DNA from: Tachypleus tridentatus
Taxonomy: Eukaryota > Arthropoda > Merostomata > Xiphosura > Limulidae
Direction: 5' to 3'
NCBI RefSeq assembly: GCF_004210375.1
Contig: NC_134827.1
Coordinates: forward strand, 98,178,672 to 98,242,671
Length of the DNA: 64,000 nt
A model generated the notes under the pieces. That model ran no database searches and was not told the DNA's origin. It was given only the letters and a program-made list of their open reading frames with translations. Shown one piece after another: positions 47,901 through 55,286 of the stretch; position 1 is the first letter of the stretch; each line of letters starts with the position of its first letter. The translations under genes and the position numbers were made by a program.

Positions 47901-48502
47901 CACCAGCTAGTAGTTTTTCTCCAGTCTCCTCTGGAGGAAGTGAACTTGGAGAGTTAGGAAAGGACTTAGTGACAGAAATTGATGTGGAGTCAACCTTGGT
48001 TAATCATTGTCTTCAAGAGGCAGAGTTGTTAGAGCAGGAACTGCAGAGAAAGCTTCAAAACCAGCATCGTTCTGTCAGTCGCGATAAGGCAAAGGAGGGT
48101 GAAGAGAGGCCTGTCATGAGTGTGGGTGTCTCTGCCAGTGCTGAAGCTGCATCTCCTCATAAGTACCCTAGCAAATTTTCAAGAAGAGCTCCAGCTAGGG
48201 TTTCTCGCGAGCTATCAGCTCGTAGGAGCTCTGCCTCCTCTGCATCAGGGGCAGTGATTCGTAGTGTATCTGTAGCTACTCCCTCATCACGAGCTGGGGT
48301 CCAGAGAAAGAAACCACCCTCCCCAAGGGTATCACGTTCTTCAGATCGAATTAATGCTCAGTCTTCTGAAAATGCAAGATTGAGCAGTTCAGTTGACCAC
48401 TTACCATTCTCATCTCGCATTACCACTGCTTCTCGTGTAGCACTGCGTATCAGAGCAGCAAGCAGAGAAAAAATAAAACGTGGCACACCAGGATCCAAAT
48501 AA
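8853..48502 (+). CDS. BTBD8: BTBD8-like protein with two BTB/POZ domains, 12 exons modelled
   Basis: Spliced gene assembled by hand. Exons: 8853-8980, 9963-10160, 14354-17425, 22605-22694, 24396-24573, 33847-34038, 34312-34494, 35602-35757, 38197-38326, 39270-39337, 46777-47241 and 47604-48502. The sum is about 1,919 codons. All junction phases agree except 39337 to 46777, where an exon of length 3n+1 is missing. Domain order: first BTB (exons 1-3), about 1,000 residues of disordered linker, second BTB (end of exon 3 to exon 5, with the AHK signature), a BACK-like helical region (exons 5-9), and a Ser/basic disordered tail. Order and sequence match the BTBD8 family as I know it, including FLRKVYSEDDI in BTB1 and KLGEDLLRMF before BTB2. 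Vertebrate BTBD8 (its long form includes APache) is linked to clathrin/AP2-dependent vesicle recycling; that role here is inference. The long linker between the BTBs is much larger than in vertebrates. Confidence 0.85.
8981..9962 (+). other. Intron 1 of the BTBD8-like gene
   Basis: 982 bp. Contains an 81-codon open frame at 9660-9905, Lys/Arg/Leu-rich, which stops before the exon 2 acceptor and cannot be part of the gene. It may be a retroelement scrap; not recognised. Confidence 0.6.
9963..10160 (+). CDS. BTBD8: BTBD8-like exon 2, first BTB domain, N-terminal two thirds
   Basis: Acceptor TTTTACAG at 9955-9962, donor AAG|GTGATT at 10161. The reading contains LLNEGLFSDVVIK (the BTB start, where D-V is the conserved strand), then KAHVGILKVRVPTFY, corresponding to the BTB 'AHK..L..RS..F' helix, and ends DNVELLCFLR. 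Phase 2 at both ends. A 69-bp minisatellite begins 90 bp after the donor. Confidence 0.85.
10251..10725. repeat. 69-bp minisatellite, 7 copies
   Basis: Units start at 10251, 10320, 10389, 10458, 10527, 10596 and 10665. The unit begins TAGTCATAAACAGATAGATA. Variants (GATATTAAT versus GATATAAAT) recur among near-identical copies, which suggests recent multi-unit expansion or gene conversion. Located in intron 2 of the BTBD8-like gene, 90 bp after the exon 2 donor. Confidence 0.95.
12330..12440 (+). mobile_element. Very eroded SINE, family 2
   Basis: CACTAAAATCCATGGCTTGA, then TTCCATGTGGTGGATAGATT and AGCTCAATGAG parallel the family 2 core (gctaaaatca..gttcgattcc..ggtgg..agatagc..atgtgg). Ancient copy in intron 2; only the order of blocks supports it. 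Confidence 0.35.
13370..13930 (-). mobile_element. LINE 3' fragment, CR1-like
   Basis: On the - strand, frame-broken text of the type 'SLWNRLSLDVVDTNN...FKLSKLDL..LYKLDGTNLL', the C-terminal end found after the RT of CR1-like elements (W-N-x-L-P, V-V-x-A, FK.KLD). Positions 13430-13650 hold the clearest part. In intron 2 of the BTBD8-like gene. Confidence 0.5.
13934..14088. mobile_element. Eroded relative of the foldback element
   Basis: TATCTCAAGATGGCTAGTAT, then GAGAACAACATTTCAACCTT and GTCATCTTCAG match the left arm of the element at 56921. CACATTTTTACTTCATGTGG and GTTTCTCATCATCACG match the sequence outside its right arm (57196-57233), so the centre is collapsed. In intron 2, at the edge of the LINE fragment. 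Confidence 0.55.
14354..17425 (+). CDS. BTBD8: BTBD8-like exon 3, giant exon with linker and start of second BTB
   Basis: A single open exon of 3,072 bp. Its first residues, KVYSEDDIRRYE, continue FLR of exon 2 to complete the first BTB, which is why I place the acceptor at GAAG|G (14353). A better-looking acceptor at 14318 reads into a stop at 14407. The middle is low-complexity: Ser-, Glu- and Lys-rich, with many potential phosphorylation sites (SPxxK, SxxE) and no recognisable fold. Four short hydrophobic motifs of the YMYID type stand out at 15423-15785. The exon ends with KLGEDLLRMFLEEI followed by SDVVIRVGDKDIRAHK, the start of the second BTB. Donor CACAA|GTAAGT, phase 2. Confidence 0.85.
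18330..20640. repeat. Degenerate tandem/duplicated repeat zone in intron 3
   Basis: Several segments recur in diverged form. GTTGTCATAATGTGCATTGAAG (about 18340) resembles GTTGTCATGATGTGTAGTGAAA (about 20258). A block around 20000-20090 with TGGCTGTAGAACCTATTTCT recurs at 20525-20590. Short units of the form TATTTCT..CATGGATCATATATGGG recur at 19470-19580, 20120-20240 and 20330-20400. It looks like an old, eroded array of about 500-bp higher-order units with 55-60-bp subunits. No coding content. Confidence 0.55.
18846..19116 (+). mobile_element. tRNA-derived SINE, family 1, full length
   Basis: Head CCTGGCATGGCCAGGTGGTT, B-box-like GGTTTGAATCTC, body GGGGGCATTATAATGTGACA, tail GATTTGCACAAAATGCAGAC. 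In intron 3 of the BTBD8-like gene. Confidence 0.85.
20778..21015. repeat. Short degenerate AT-rich repeat
   Basis: The phrase TTGTCATAATTCTTAA and near matches recur four times at about 60-bp spacing (around 20807, 20850, 20900, 20955), each followed by TTTACA/ACAAT and GCATT. Eroded tandem repeat in intron 3; short frames on both strands are by-products. Confidence 0.6.
22605..22694 (+). CDS. BTBD8: BTBD8-like exon 4, second BTB domain, middle
   Basis: Acceptor TGTCATAG, donor AAAGG|GTAAGA. It encodes CILVTRSKYFEAILKGD and then ESADDVITLKG. Joined to exon 3 this gives AHKCILVTRSKYF, the canonical BTB signature (AHK..L..RS.YF). Thirty codons, phase 2 at both ends. Too short to stand out as an open reading frame; recognised by motif. 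Confidence 0.85.
22695..24395 (+). other. Intron 4 of the BTBD8-like gene
   Basis: 1.7 kb, AT-rich; only an eroded family 2 SINE at 24001-24117. Confidence 0.6.
24001..24117 (+). mobile_element. Eroded SINE, family 2
   Basis: Contains CAATGCTAAAGGGGTTTGAT then TCCACTCAGTATACACAGCA and GTGTGGCTCTGTTATA, matching family 2 order with many substitutions. In intron 4 of the BTBD8-like gene. Confidence 0.5.
24396..24573 (+). CDS. BTBD8: BTBD8-like exon 5, end of second BTB and start of BACK-like region
   Basis: Acceptor TTGTTTAG, donor AAG|GTGTGT. It encodes LCHIYSGAINFPKNVNI, the BTB 'YIYTG' strand-helix element, followed by VELAQLSDMLALDSLKEV, the last BTB helices, then NYCHFFHK, where the BTB passes into the BACK-like helices. 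Enters with one completing base and ends in phase 0. Confidence 0.85.
24843..25122 (+). mobile_element. tRNA-derived SINE, family 1, full length
   Basis: Head GGCCTGGCATGACCAGGTGA, B-box-like GGGTTTGAATCCCC, body GGGGGTGTTGTAATGTGACA with a small internal duplication (ATTCATTAGTAAA), tail TAGCTTTGCATAAAATTT. In intron 5. Confidence 0.85.
26190..30150 (+). mobile_element. Dead jockey-like non-LTR retrotransposon
   Basis: Components in order. 5' region from about 26190. A gag-like ORF1 with a CCHC knuckle, CFQCQRFGHSKMSC, at 27247-27288 and a second Cys cluster after it. An AP endonuclease piece (28082-28340) with GDFNVHHPLW. RT pieces at 29185-29586 (VFPNAWHQAIILPFSKPGK, SNYHLIALMSCLCKTLERM) and 29731-30060 (GVTQGCVLSVTLFSIKIN). 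The RT catalytic box reads YVDN at 29860-29871 instead of YxDD. Several stops and frameshifts separate the pieces, so it cannot be active. It sits in the sense orientation in intron 5 of the BTBD8-like gene. The clade is given by resemblance to arthropod jockey-type elements. Confidence 0.8.
30350..31640 (+). mobile_element. Dead DIRS-like retroelement fragment, RT region
   Basis: Frame-broken protein similarity. A segment with CCWDSLGRD (about 30415), then EDARELLLKDAIEPI (30910-30955), VWRPVIELFYFNHFL (about 31015), and FDVVDAYLPVP (about 31130). FQLWAFPF is near 31215, and the RT catalytic box HYIDD at 31322-31336 is followed directly by a stop. 'WRPVI.L...N', 'DAY..VP' and 'F..LPFGL' are characteristic of DIRS-type RTs. 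A second eroded copy of the 'F..FPF..A.APNVF' block follows at 31530-31590. Lies immediately after the jockey-like element. Confidence 0.6.
33007..33447. repeat. 40-bp minisatellite, 11 copies
   Basis: Units at exact 40-bp spacing from 33007 to 33407, beginning TGCTACATGTAACATGGAAA. Copies are almost identical, differing by single substitutions. Lies in intron 5 of the BTBD8-like gene, 400 bp before exon 6. Direct repeats with no spacers. Confidence 0.95.
33847..34038 (+). CDS. BTBD8: BTBD8-like exon 6, BACK-like helical region
   Basis: Acceptor CCAATTAG, donor TTA|GTGAGT, 64 codons, phase 0 at both ends. Reads PCNHCIVGVAECLPLTATCG, then IHWIGKYFVRIW, then ASLPNEFLEKCY. The alternation of amphipathic helices and the position right after the second BTB fit a BACK-like domain and match the same segment of BTBD8. 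It follows a 9.3-kb intron full of dead retroelements. Confidence 0.8.
34312..34494 (+). CDS. BTBD8: BTBD8-like exon 7, helical region
   Basis: Acceptor TTTCCCCCAG preceded by a strong pyrimidine tract, donor AAAG|GTAAGA, exactly 61 codons, phase 0. Contains LLSCDRLMTSLPPFKWTEP, a segment characteristic of BTBD8 ('DRL..SLP..KW.EP'), and FDKVLTSDGFLALGK. Follows exon 6 after a 273-bp intron. Confidence 0.85.
35602..35757 (+). CDS. BTBD8: BTBD8-like exon 8, helical region
   Basis: Acceptor GGTTTAAG, donor ACGCAG|GTTAGA, 52 codons, phase 0. Reads GRSWNVTAVEDNISAAVGKL, then SPNVACSTYVQLGHLLLV. The 3' end of this exon together with its donor is duplicated in degenerate form about 175 bp downstream (see the repeat at 35699-36035). 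Confidence 0.8.
35699..36035 (+). repeat. Tandem duplication of exon 8 tail plus splice donor, about 175-bp unit
   Basis: The sequence from about 35699 (inside exon 8) through the donor GTTAGATCATTC at 35758 and about 100 bp of intron recurs, diverged, from about 35875 to 36035. There GTTAGATCATTC is at 35933, an offset of 175 bp. The second copy of the exonic part is interrupted by substitutions and does not continue the reading frame, so it looks like a dead partial exon. Confidence 0.8.
35758..38196 (+). other. Intron 8 of the BTBD8-like gene
   Basis: Begins with the duplicated exon 8 tail (to 36035) and ends with the 45-bp minisatellite (37471-37996). 36036-37470 is AT-rich with nothing recognised. 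Confidence 0.6.
37471..37996. repeat. 45-bp minisatellite, about 12 copies
   Basis: Units at exact 45-bp spacing from 37471, beginning TAGTATTGACATATTACA and ending GAGGTTACAACTG. Two unit types (ATGATGAG and ATGAAGAG) alternate for several copies. The unit length is a multiple of 3, and open frames of 117 codons (+) and 168 codons (-) run through it. Lies in intron 8 of the BTBD8-like gene, 200 bp before exon 9. Confidence 0.95.
38197..38326 (+). CDS. BTBD8: BTBD8-like exon 9, helical region
   Basis: Acceptor ATGTTTACAG, donor GATT|GTAGGA. Encodes NFIKHLHHLQRLCERFLIQH and ends QKKIKD. The 'L...CERFLI.....VV' helix fits the end of the conserved BTBD8 helical block. 43 codons plus one base (phase 1). 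Confidence 0.8.
39270..39337 (+). CDS. BTBD8: BTBD8-like exon 10, short proline-containing exon
   Basis: Acceptor ACGTTTCAG and strong donor CTGCAG|GTGAGG. Two completing bases then 22 codons reading AVIVIEFEKPTAPPPQLSSL and LQ. Entry phase matches exon 9. It ends in phase 0, which does not match exon 11 (needs phase 1), so an unfound exon must follow. Small size makes this less certain than its neighbours. Confidence 0.6.
39943..40147 (+). mobile_element. tRNA-derived SINE, family 1, internally deleted
   Basis: Head GGGCCCAGCATTGCCAAGTG, degraded B box (GGATTTAAATCC), body TGTGGGGCATTATATTGTGC. The segment between 'AAGAGTAGG' and 'GGTTAGCACAAATA' is deleted relative to full copies. In intron 10. 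Confidence 0.75.
40727..40850 (+). mobile_element. tRNA-derived SINE, family 2
   Basis: CCTGCTAGTGCAGCGGTAAG, then GGTTTGGTTCCCCTCGGTGG and GCTTTGCTATAAAAAAAATC, ending ACACAC. Same family as the copy at 818-936. In intron 10. Confidence 0.75.
41181..41461 (-). mobile_element. tRNA-derived SINE, family 1, full length
   Basis: Tail on the left (TTTTGCGCAAAGCTACACAA), body GCCCCCATGGCTGAGAGG, head on the right as the complement of ACTCAGCATAGCCAGATGGT. In intron 10. Confidence 0.85.
42235..44800 (+). mobile_element. Dead DIRS-like retroelement fragment, gag-like, RT and RNase H
   Basis: Shares CCWNLLGRD (about 42910) with the fragment at 30350-31640, so both belong to one family. A gag-like stretch at 42240-42488 has ADEDFVGVFIPLEF. 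RT remnants include LVIDAINGYLY (43610), FRFASAP (43735) and YYTDVW at 43812, where the second catalytic Asp is lost. The RNase H block at 44385-44560 reads DSSMIVTLINYEVGICSRDL and LLYWANACHIHLH, like the DIRS 'D..TVV.YIN..GG..S..L' block. Many stops. No tyrosine recombinase was recognised. In intron 10 of the BTBD8-like gene. Confidence 0.6.
46777..47241 (+). CDS. BTBD8: BTBD8-like exon 11, disordered acidic/Ser-rich segment
   Basis: Acceptor TTATTGCACAG, donor GAAG|GTATGA, 155 codons of open frame. Composition is Ser/Thr/Glu-rich and low-complexity, like exon 3, with no recognisable fold. Requires an incoming phase-1 base; the exon that supplies it was not found. Its phase-1 donor is compatible with exon 12 (47604) and with an optional alternative terminal exon at 48572. 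Confidence 0.7.
47604..48502 (+). CDS. BTBD8: BTBD8-like exon 12, C-terminus and stop
   Basis: Acceptor CTCCCCATACCAG. The phase-1 G from exon 11 plus TG gives Val. 299 codons to TAA at 48500-48502. Order: basic Ser-rich stretch (KYRRIKLGSASPSRLPKK), a short predicted coiled coil around CLQEAELLEQELQRKLQN, then a strongly basic Ser/Arg/Pro region (RELSARRSSASSASG, QRKKPPSPRVSRSSDR) and the tail REKIKRGTPGSK. The basic Ser/Pro/Arg composition resembles microtubule- or membrane-associated disordered tails; no function is assigned from it. Confidence 0.8.
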
Positions 48503-48571
48503 ACTTTTATGCTGTGGCTTTGATATTTGTAACATTTAATGTCCAATTAGATTTCTTTTTACATATTTCAG

Positions 48572-48690
48572 GTGAGTCTAACTTCTTCACCTTTGGTAAT
48601 AAGGAAGCAACTTGTGATGAGGATATCACTAAGAAAGAATTTTCATTAAGTCCTCTTTTACAGCTAGCTATAATCAGTAACAAAAAATAA
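48572..48690 (+). CDS. Possible alternative terminal exon of the BTBD8-like gene
   Basis: Begins after a strong acceptor (TTTTTACATATTTCAG at 48556-48571), with two bases completing a phase-1 codon. Exon 11 ends in phase 1, so splicing 11 to here is in frame. It reads GESNFFTFGNKEATCDEDIT and then about 19 residues to a TAA at 48688. It could equally be chance open sequence in the 3' UTR: the frame is only 39 codons. Sequence evidence is limited to the splice site and phase. Confidence 0.3.
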
Positions 48691-49479
48691 TACATACAGA
48701 TATTTCCTTGTCACTTATCAGTAAAAAGATGAATTTGTTTTAGTATTAAAAACTATTTTAAGTTCAAACAAATAGCTAGAGATCACTAACAAATATTATT
48801 TGATGAATTAAAGCCTTTCACTCATTGATTAATTGCCAGTAAATAGAATTACTAGAATGCTTGCAACCACGTTTGCAAATAATGTAGTATTTATATGAGC
48901 ATATATCCAATATATAAGATGTCAAAAACAATATGGGTTAGTTTATCTTCTGTACTATTGAAAACAAAACAATTCATGCACCAGAAGTAAATGACAAAGT
49001 TCATTATAAAATTTGAGTTTCTTTTAGATCCTACTAACTACTTGCTCAGTTGCTAGGTTTCTGAATATATTTCATTTGTTGTGGAAAGAAAAACAAATTA
49101 TGATATTTAAGGCAACATTATGATGCCCATTTGCTGATTAAACATGTCATAGTGTGGACTAAAAAAAACAGTATTAGTAACAAAACTCATCTTATTTATT
49201 GAGCTTGTCTAGGTTAGCCCTTTCCAATTAATTTGATGAAATTAATTTGGACAAACTATTTGTTGCTGCCATATTTTCAATTATTTGCCCGTATTTATTT
49301 GTGTTTTACTGTGTATTAGAACAGTGCTTGCTAAATGGCATTGGAATGCTATTTAGCTAATCTGTACTGGATTTATTCTGAGTTCTGTATCCAGTAATCT
49401 AGTCAGTAGAATACACTGTTTTCTACGTAGGAGAGTACGTTTTCTATTTGTAACCTGTAAATTGGTTTTGCTTATTGGT

Positions 49480-50890
49480 GTTCCATTTTTAGTTTGTGAA
49501 ATGAATATTGAAAGTAATATTGATTGGGGTGGAATTAAAAACAGTTTTTCCAGAAGTGAAACTACTGACTCAGAACAGAGTATTTTGGACAGGGACAATG
49601 ATGGCATTGTCTTATTACAACCTTGGGTAAGGTGCAAAGTAGATATTATCAAGTAAATCCTCCCTTCTCCACCGAGAATCAAACTTCATGATGCTTCTTC
49701 ATGGAATATCGATAATGACCGTAATGGATGCATTGCTAATTTTTTCTGTTAATGTTGTATTAATGGACATGACAACAGAAGTAAACCGTCATGCAGCTCA
49801 ATGTCTGTAATCATGAGAAAGGAAGTCTTCGTAACCTTGCTGCAGTCAGTGGCATTCCAGAACAAATGACGATATCCACACATGTTTTTGGCATCATAAT
49901 TTTACAGAGTATTGTGTGTAAACCTGAACAGCAACTGTTTTGAACCAAGAATCTTTTCATTACCACAGTTCCCTCTACTTTAAATTATGTCTTACTGAAG
50001 GTTTATAATGTTGAAACAATACGTTCGTTTCTCTGATAATGACACTTGTAATTCAGAAATTCATCTAAATCCAAAGTTGCTTTTAAGTATCTATGTTAAC
50101 AGGAAGATTGCCGTCAACAAAAACTTTTGCTGCTCAGAGGACGATGTAGTTGAATGCAACGCAGTACATTCCTCTAAAAAAGGGCTTGATTTAACATCGA
50201 GATGTCCTCACTCGTGAAACAAAGTTAGGGTATATCTGTTCAAATCTAAACACACACAGGAAAAGGGACAATTGATGATGAAGTGATTATTGAAATCTTT
50301 ACTCCACAAGGGTTACAGCCTAACAACAGACAATTTTTACACTTGTCCATAACTAGCAGACATGCCTATTTTCCACATCACTGACACATATGGGGGTAGC
50401 AAAATTATGTAAGAAAAAAAAAAAACTTGAAGAAAGGGGAAGTCGTAACCTCAAGCATGGAAAGGTCATTGTCCTGTACTCTCAGCTGTTCATAATGCTG
50501 GAATGAATGTTGAGAAAAGAAGTGAGGTAAAGAAGAAAAACACTAAAAGTAGTCATTGATTTTAAAGGCACCCTGGATGGCACTGAGAAAGTTGACCAAC
50601 ATTTATTACACCAATCCATTACAAAAAAGAAGCATCACAAAAAAAATCTTCCATCTCTTAGAACAGCCATTTTAGAATTAATATGTTTTGTATTCCAAAA
50701 CAGGAGGTTAGAGGGACCATTCCGAGTACGAGATGGTGCTGATTGTGAAGATGATAGAAAAGTACTGTTCTCCCCAATTTTCTTCAAAGGAGACAGGACA
50801 ACACCAAATTCACTTCGTTTAACAGAATGCCATTTCCTTAATGTTATAATACCTGCCACAGATAGGAAGATTAACCCATCAAGATGATAG
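49480..50890 (+). mobile_element. Dead piggyBac-type (PGBD) transposase
   Basis: Not open, but successive pieces in shifting frames follow the family order. A leader with RDNDGIVLLQPW, then SPPRIKLHDASSW (about 49670), and TEVNRHAAQ (about 49775; compare 'ETNRYA.Q'). Then RFSDNDTCNSEIHLNPK (50026-50076) and RGRCS (about 50138). Next come KKGEVV (about 50430) and VVIDFKGTLDGTEKVDQHLL (50549-50607), corresponding to 'V.DYN..MGGVD..DQ'. It closes with KKHHKK, RLTECHFLNVIIPATDRK (50816-50869) and NPSR-stop, just before where the C-terminal Cys-rich motif would start. Lies 980 bp past the BTBD8-like stop codon, possibly in its 3' UTR. Termini were not identified. Confidence 0.75.
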
Positions 50891-51949
50891 ATATTGCTAA
50901 AAGGGATAGAAAATGAGGCGAGAATGCTGATGATATATTTCAGATGGCAATGTTGAATTACTTAGATTTGTTAGCTTAGTCATTTCATATAGATGGATTG
51001 TATACACAAAGCTATTTATGGGAAAAATTACCCAAATGATAATTTTTAAAACTAAAGCAGTAATAATACATTTTATACTGCCACAAAAAATAGCAAAATA
51101 TGCATTATCAGCATTGATGTATGTGTAAACAAACTTAACTTGGCTTTATTAGAGAAAATACAATCGATATTTCAACCTAACGATCTTCACACACAAGTTA
51201 CAGTGAGTTTTGTTGTGATCCCTCCATTGCTGCAAGTATTCCTCAAAAGAAATTGTAACTGAAACTGACAACTGTTATATGTGTCATTCATTCCAGCTGT
51301 TTTCTTGATTAAGTGTATTTAAGGAATTACATTTTGTATTTGTTTGTTTTTTATTTGAGTAGCCGATATGCAGCTTTCTGAAGATAGGTGCTCTCATTTT
51401 TGCCTTATTTTCACAGTTATACGCATGACCTAGAGCAGAAAAAATCCCAAAAGGCTTAACACTAGAAAAATGATACAAACAATTTAAAAACTTTTTAAGG
51501 AAAAGTCCCTGCATATTTAGGACACTGTTTAAATTATAGTAAATCCTGAGATTAGATAACTTGGTTTTGTTCTCCTTTTTTCAACATTTAAAATAAAGTT
51601 ACTTATCAAAATGAAAACATAATCTCACATTCAGTGTAGCTCTTACATTGATCAACTAAAAATTGAAGTTTTGAGTAATAACAGCTCTCATTTGTTCAGC
51701 TGGGTTCATCCCAGTTATGTTGGTGATATAGATTGTCAGCTAATGAGACTTTAGGTGGTTTTATTAATGGAAAAATATGTTGGTGTAGCACTTATAATCT
51801 CTCAATTTGAAAAACAATAAAACCTTAAGGCTATTCAACTTTCCTGCTAAGTTGACCACTGAGGTTTTCTTTATATTTTTGTGATGTGGACAAAAAAATT
51901 GTAATGACTTGTACATGTATATATCTGAAAATTACCCCAGTGTAGAGAT

Positions 51950-51977
51950 GTGTGTGTGTGTATGTATATATATATAT
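51950..51977. repeat. (TG)n/(TA)n microsatellite
   Basis: GTGTGTGTGTGTATG followed by a TA run. Intergenic, downstream of the BTBD8-like gene. Confidence 0.9.
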
Positions 51978-52033
51978 CCAAACTAATTCTCACAACTAGT
52001 ACTATATGTCACTCATAGTAATACTTAGGAAGA

Positions 52034-52060
52034 GTATATATATATATATATATATATATA
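52034..52060. repeat. (TA)n microsatellite
   Basis: Thirteen TA dinucleotides, uninterrupted. Confidence 0.95.
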
Positions 52061-53908
52061 CATTTCAGATGTTTAAGAAGGTAATACTTTAGTGAAATCC
52101 ACATTCAAAATGATTTTATTGTAAGCCCTCTGCATGTAAGTTTTAAATGTTTGAATCACCAATGATTTAAGTGACCTGAAATTACAAAGTGTTTGATTTT
52201 GTGATTAATTACTGAATTCATTTGTATAATATCAAAAACTGCAACAAGTGAAAAACTTTATAAACTTATTTAAATTGAAAATGCTTAATAGTAAAACACA
52301 CTGAACTGTCAGTCTTATTATTGTACATATGTGTTAAATATTTTTGGTAATTGGTGAAAAAGAAATCATAAACATGTTGTTCTGCTATATAACAGTGAAT
52401 AATGAATTTGGTTAAATGTCATAATATTAGTCATATGCCTAAATTAATTTAGGTTACTATATGGTGAAGTGAAATGGACGCAAAACCCTGTAGTCTTACA
52501 ATTGTTTTGTTTTTTCCATATTTCAAGGATGACATTTGGAATTACTTGTCTAATAGTCAAATACAACATATGTGTAATTTATTACTGAGGGAGAGATATG
52601 AATGGCATAAAATATAAAATGACAATCTTGCAATGTTTGTGAGCCTAAAAGACTGTTCCCATCAATAGATGTGATAAAGTTGTATACAATAAATCATATA
52701 ACTTGTGAAATAATGAAATAAATATGTAATACTTGTTGAACATTTGAAATATGTGTAAACTCTACTTTCTTGTCATAATTACAGTGATTGGGTAATTTCT
52801 TGTTCCTGACACCATTATAAAACTTAATGCACAATACTGTGTAACTAGAGAAACTTTTGAAATTACTACTGTTAACATTTATGTTCTAAAATATAACAGT
52901 TTATGGCATATATTTATTGTTAGGTAGATTTGTAACTAATGTGGTTTGCTGGTGATGTAATGTTAATATACAAACTAAAATTGTTGATGAAAGATATTTT
53001 AGTGCTTGTAGAAAAATACTCCAGTTATACCAAGAAAGATTTTTATGAAAAAAATATTTTTTAGATGAATGAATATAATAAACTTTCTTATGACAAGTTT
53101 CATGAGAAAGGATAGAACATTTAGAATGTGAATAAAAAAATTTATAGATATGTAATATTTACACTTCCTACTATTCAATTCGTTAGGAAACAGGAGGTAT
53201 GTTGTCTACCTGTGAATTTGTGCAGATAGTTCCATGGTAAGAAGATCTGGAAAGGTTTCGTTTTCCCAGTTAACGATTTTATCTTTTTCAAAATTAGTAA
53301 GTTTACGTTCTGTGAGCTAAAGTTAAACATGTAATAGATTGTGACTTTCCATTTTTGTTTAGGATTAGACTTTTTGAAGGATGGTTGTAGTTGCATTAAT
53401 ATAACAAGTTTGCAAACTTGATTCAATGTCTGATGGTTGAAGAGGATACTAAAGATCTCGTGTCTACTCTTTAATGTCTAACGAAACGTTACGTACACTT
53501 TGTAGTGATAACTTCTGTAGTTAGCGTTCTCGCTACAAGTACAACAAATGTTTCATGTTAACTTTAACAATAGATGGTAACCCTAACAATGTTTCAAGGC
53601 TTTTGTTGTATCTGAATAAGTACTGCTTCTCTGATGAGGAATATTTGCTTCTAAATCCACTGTTATTCTTCTTTTCATGTATAATAAACTTGTCAAAACA
53701 TAATCCATAGTACTTTATTTAAAAGTAACTTGCTATTAGATATGATGCTATATACACACAATAAAGGGAATAACGTTTATAGGCATGGTGACTCGGTATC
53801 AACCTATATTTAATTAGTTTGTGTGTATTATCTTGAGAGTTCAATGATCTCGTGAAATTTTTAATTTGTAACTCATTCAAGAATTGTGTAATCCTACAAA
53901 GAAGTTAC

Positions 53909-53910
<2 letters not shown>

Positions 53911-53939
<29 letters not shown>

Positions 53940-53945
53940 CACACA
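53911..53945. repeat. (TG)n(TA)n(CA)n microsatellite
   Basis: GTGTG, then a long TA run, then ACACAC: a self-complementary dinucleotide tract that can form a hairpin. Confidence 0.95.
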
Positions 53946-55286
53946 AAGCTTGCGTTATGCACTTGTGGCGTTTGTATTGGTCAGTACAAGTACTGGTTTC
54001 GTACATGAATTATGCATTATGCATCCAGTATGAAATTTGTTGTCTAATTCATAAGTAAATGGTTATGCAACTGTGAACAAAAAGTAAATTATTCTACAAT
54101 GAAATGCTCTTATTGTATATTGAAATGTTTTGATAGTCAACTGCATGTCATTCTTTGGTCAGTTTCCAGTTCTAATGAACAGAAAGTAACATATTAATGG
54201 TGGGATGTTTTTCTATTAAATCAATATCAGCACAAAAATGAAAAGTTGTACTTGCTTGTCTTTGCTAATATATTAAATGAAATTATTTTGTTTAAACATT
54301 CAGATATTGAGAGTTCCTTACACAGACACGATTGTTTTTAATACGTTTATTATTTAGAATTTATTATTTATTTGTAAGTAGTTTTTTTAGGATAGTAATG
54401 AGATTTTATCTTTTGTTATACATGTTGTTGTATAGAAGACATTAATGCTAGAAATCAACGATCTCGTAACACCAAAATATTGAATTTAGTAAATCAGACA
54501 CTTGACGTTTCGCTTTACATCCTCAAGAGCGTTCACTACAACACAAACTGAAAGTGACAGTACAGTTGGTCTACTTACTTACAATTTGGTGTTATAAGGT
54601 AACTTGTTTCTAGTATGAATTTTGACATTTACTAATTCGTTTTATTTAGCACAAAAAAACTGGTTTCTATACTATACCTTATATCATGGCTCTCTTATTT
54701 CTTTTGTATTTTGTGTTGCATATTTTCAGTTACTTGATATGTTTATATCACTGATGAAATTCCCGTGTGTTTGTTCAGGCTCACTATAAAATTCGATTAA
54801 GACAAACATAAAATAATCGGTTCTTCTTTTGTAAGTACTAAAGCCAATTTGTTTATTATTATATGATTAGATAAAACTGTACCATTTTCAATTATACGAA
54901 GGATATTTGCTTTGTTAGAAAAGCTATATAATTATCCAGAGTGCATCATAGGATGAAAGTTTACAATAACTGGAGAATTCAGATATGTTTTCAATTATTT
55001 GTAATTGAGTTTTTGGTATCTGTTTTACAAGTGATTATAAATTGGTTCGAAGTCATGTTTTGAAAATGAAGTCAAAGTTTAAAAGAAATTTAATTTTTCC
55101 TTCACATGTGCATTATTTACTTATGTTGATTTTGTTAAACATATTTAAGGCCGTTCTCCTTGATATTCAGAGTTTATACACAATATACATATTTAAGAGA
55201 GAAATTTAAAATAAATTTCGGGTCATTTATTTGTTTTGTTTTTTTTTGTATTAGAAATTATGTAATTCACATTTCGAAAAAAAAAG

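Larger units (their letters stand above)
50891..55286. other. Intergenic region downstream of the BTBD8-like gene
   Basis: AT-rich, microsatellites only. AATAAA-type hexamers occur at about 51589, 52688, 52718 and 53131 and could end a long 3' UTR, but none can be chosen from sequence alone. 54440-54560 contains CACTTGACGTTTCGCTTTAC, a phrase of the kind found in repeat ends; not identified. Confidence 0.5.

Noticed and set aside
49493-49626. Further BTBD8-like exon (good splice sites, phase 1 entry)
   Set aside because: It fits the phase of exon 11, but the following sequence continues in the same frame into piggyBac-type pieces, so it is more likely the transposase leader.
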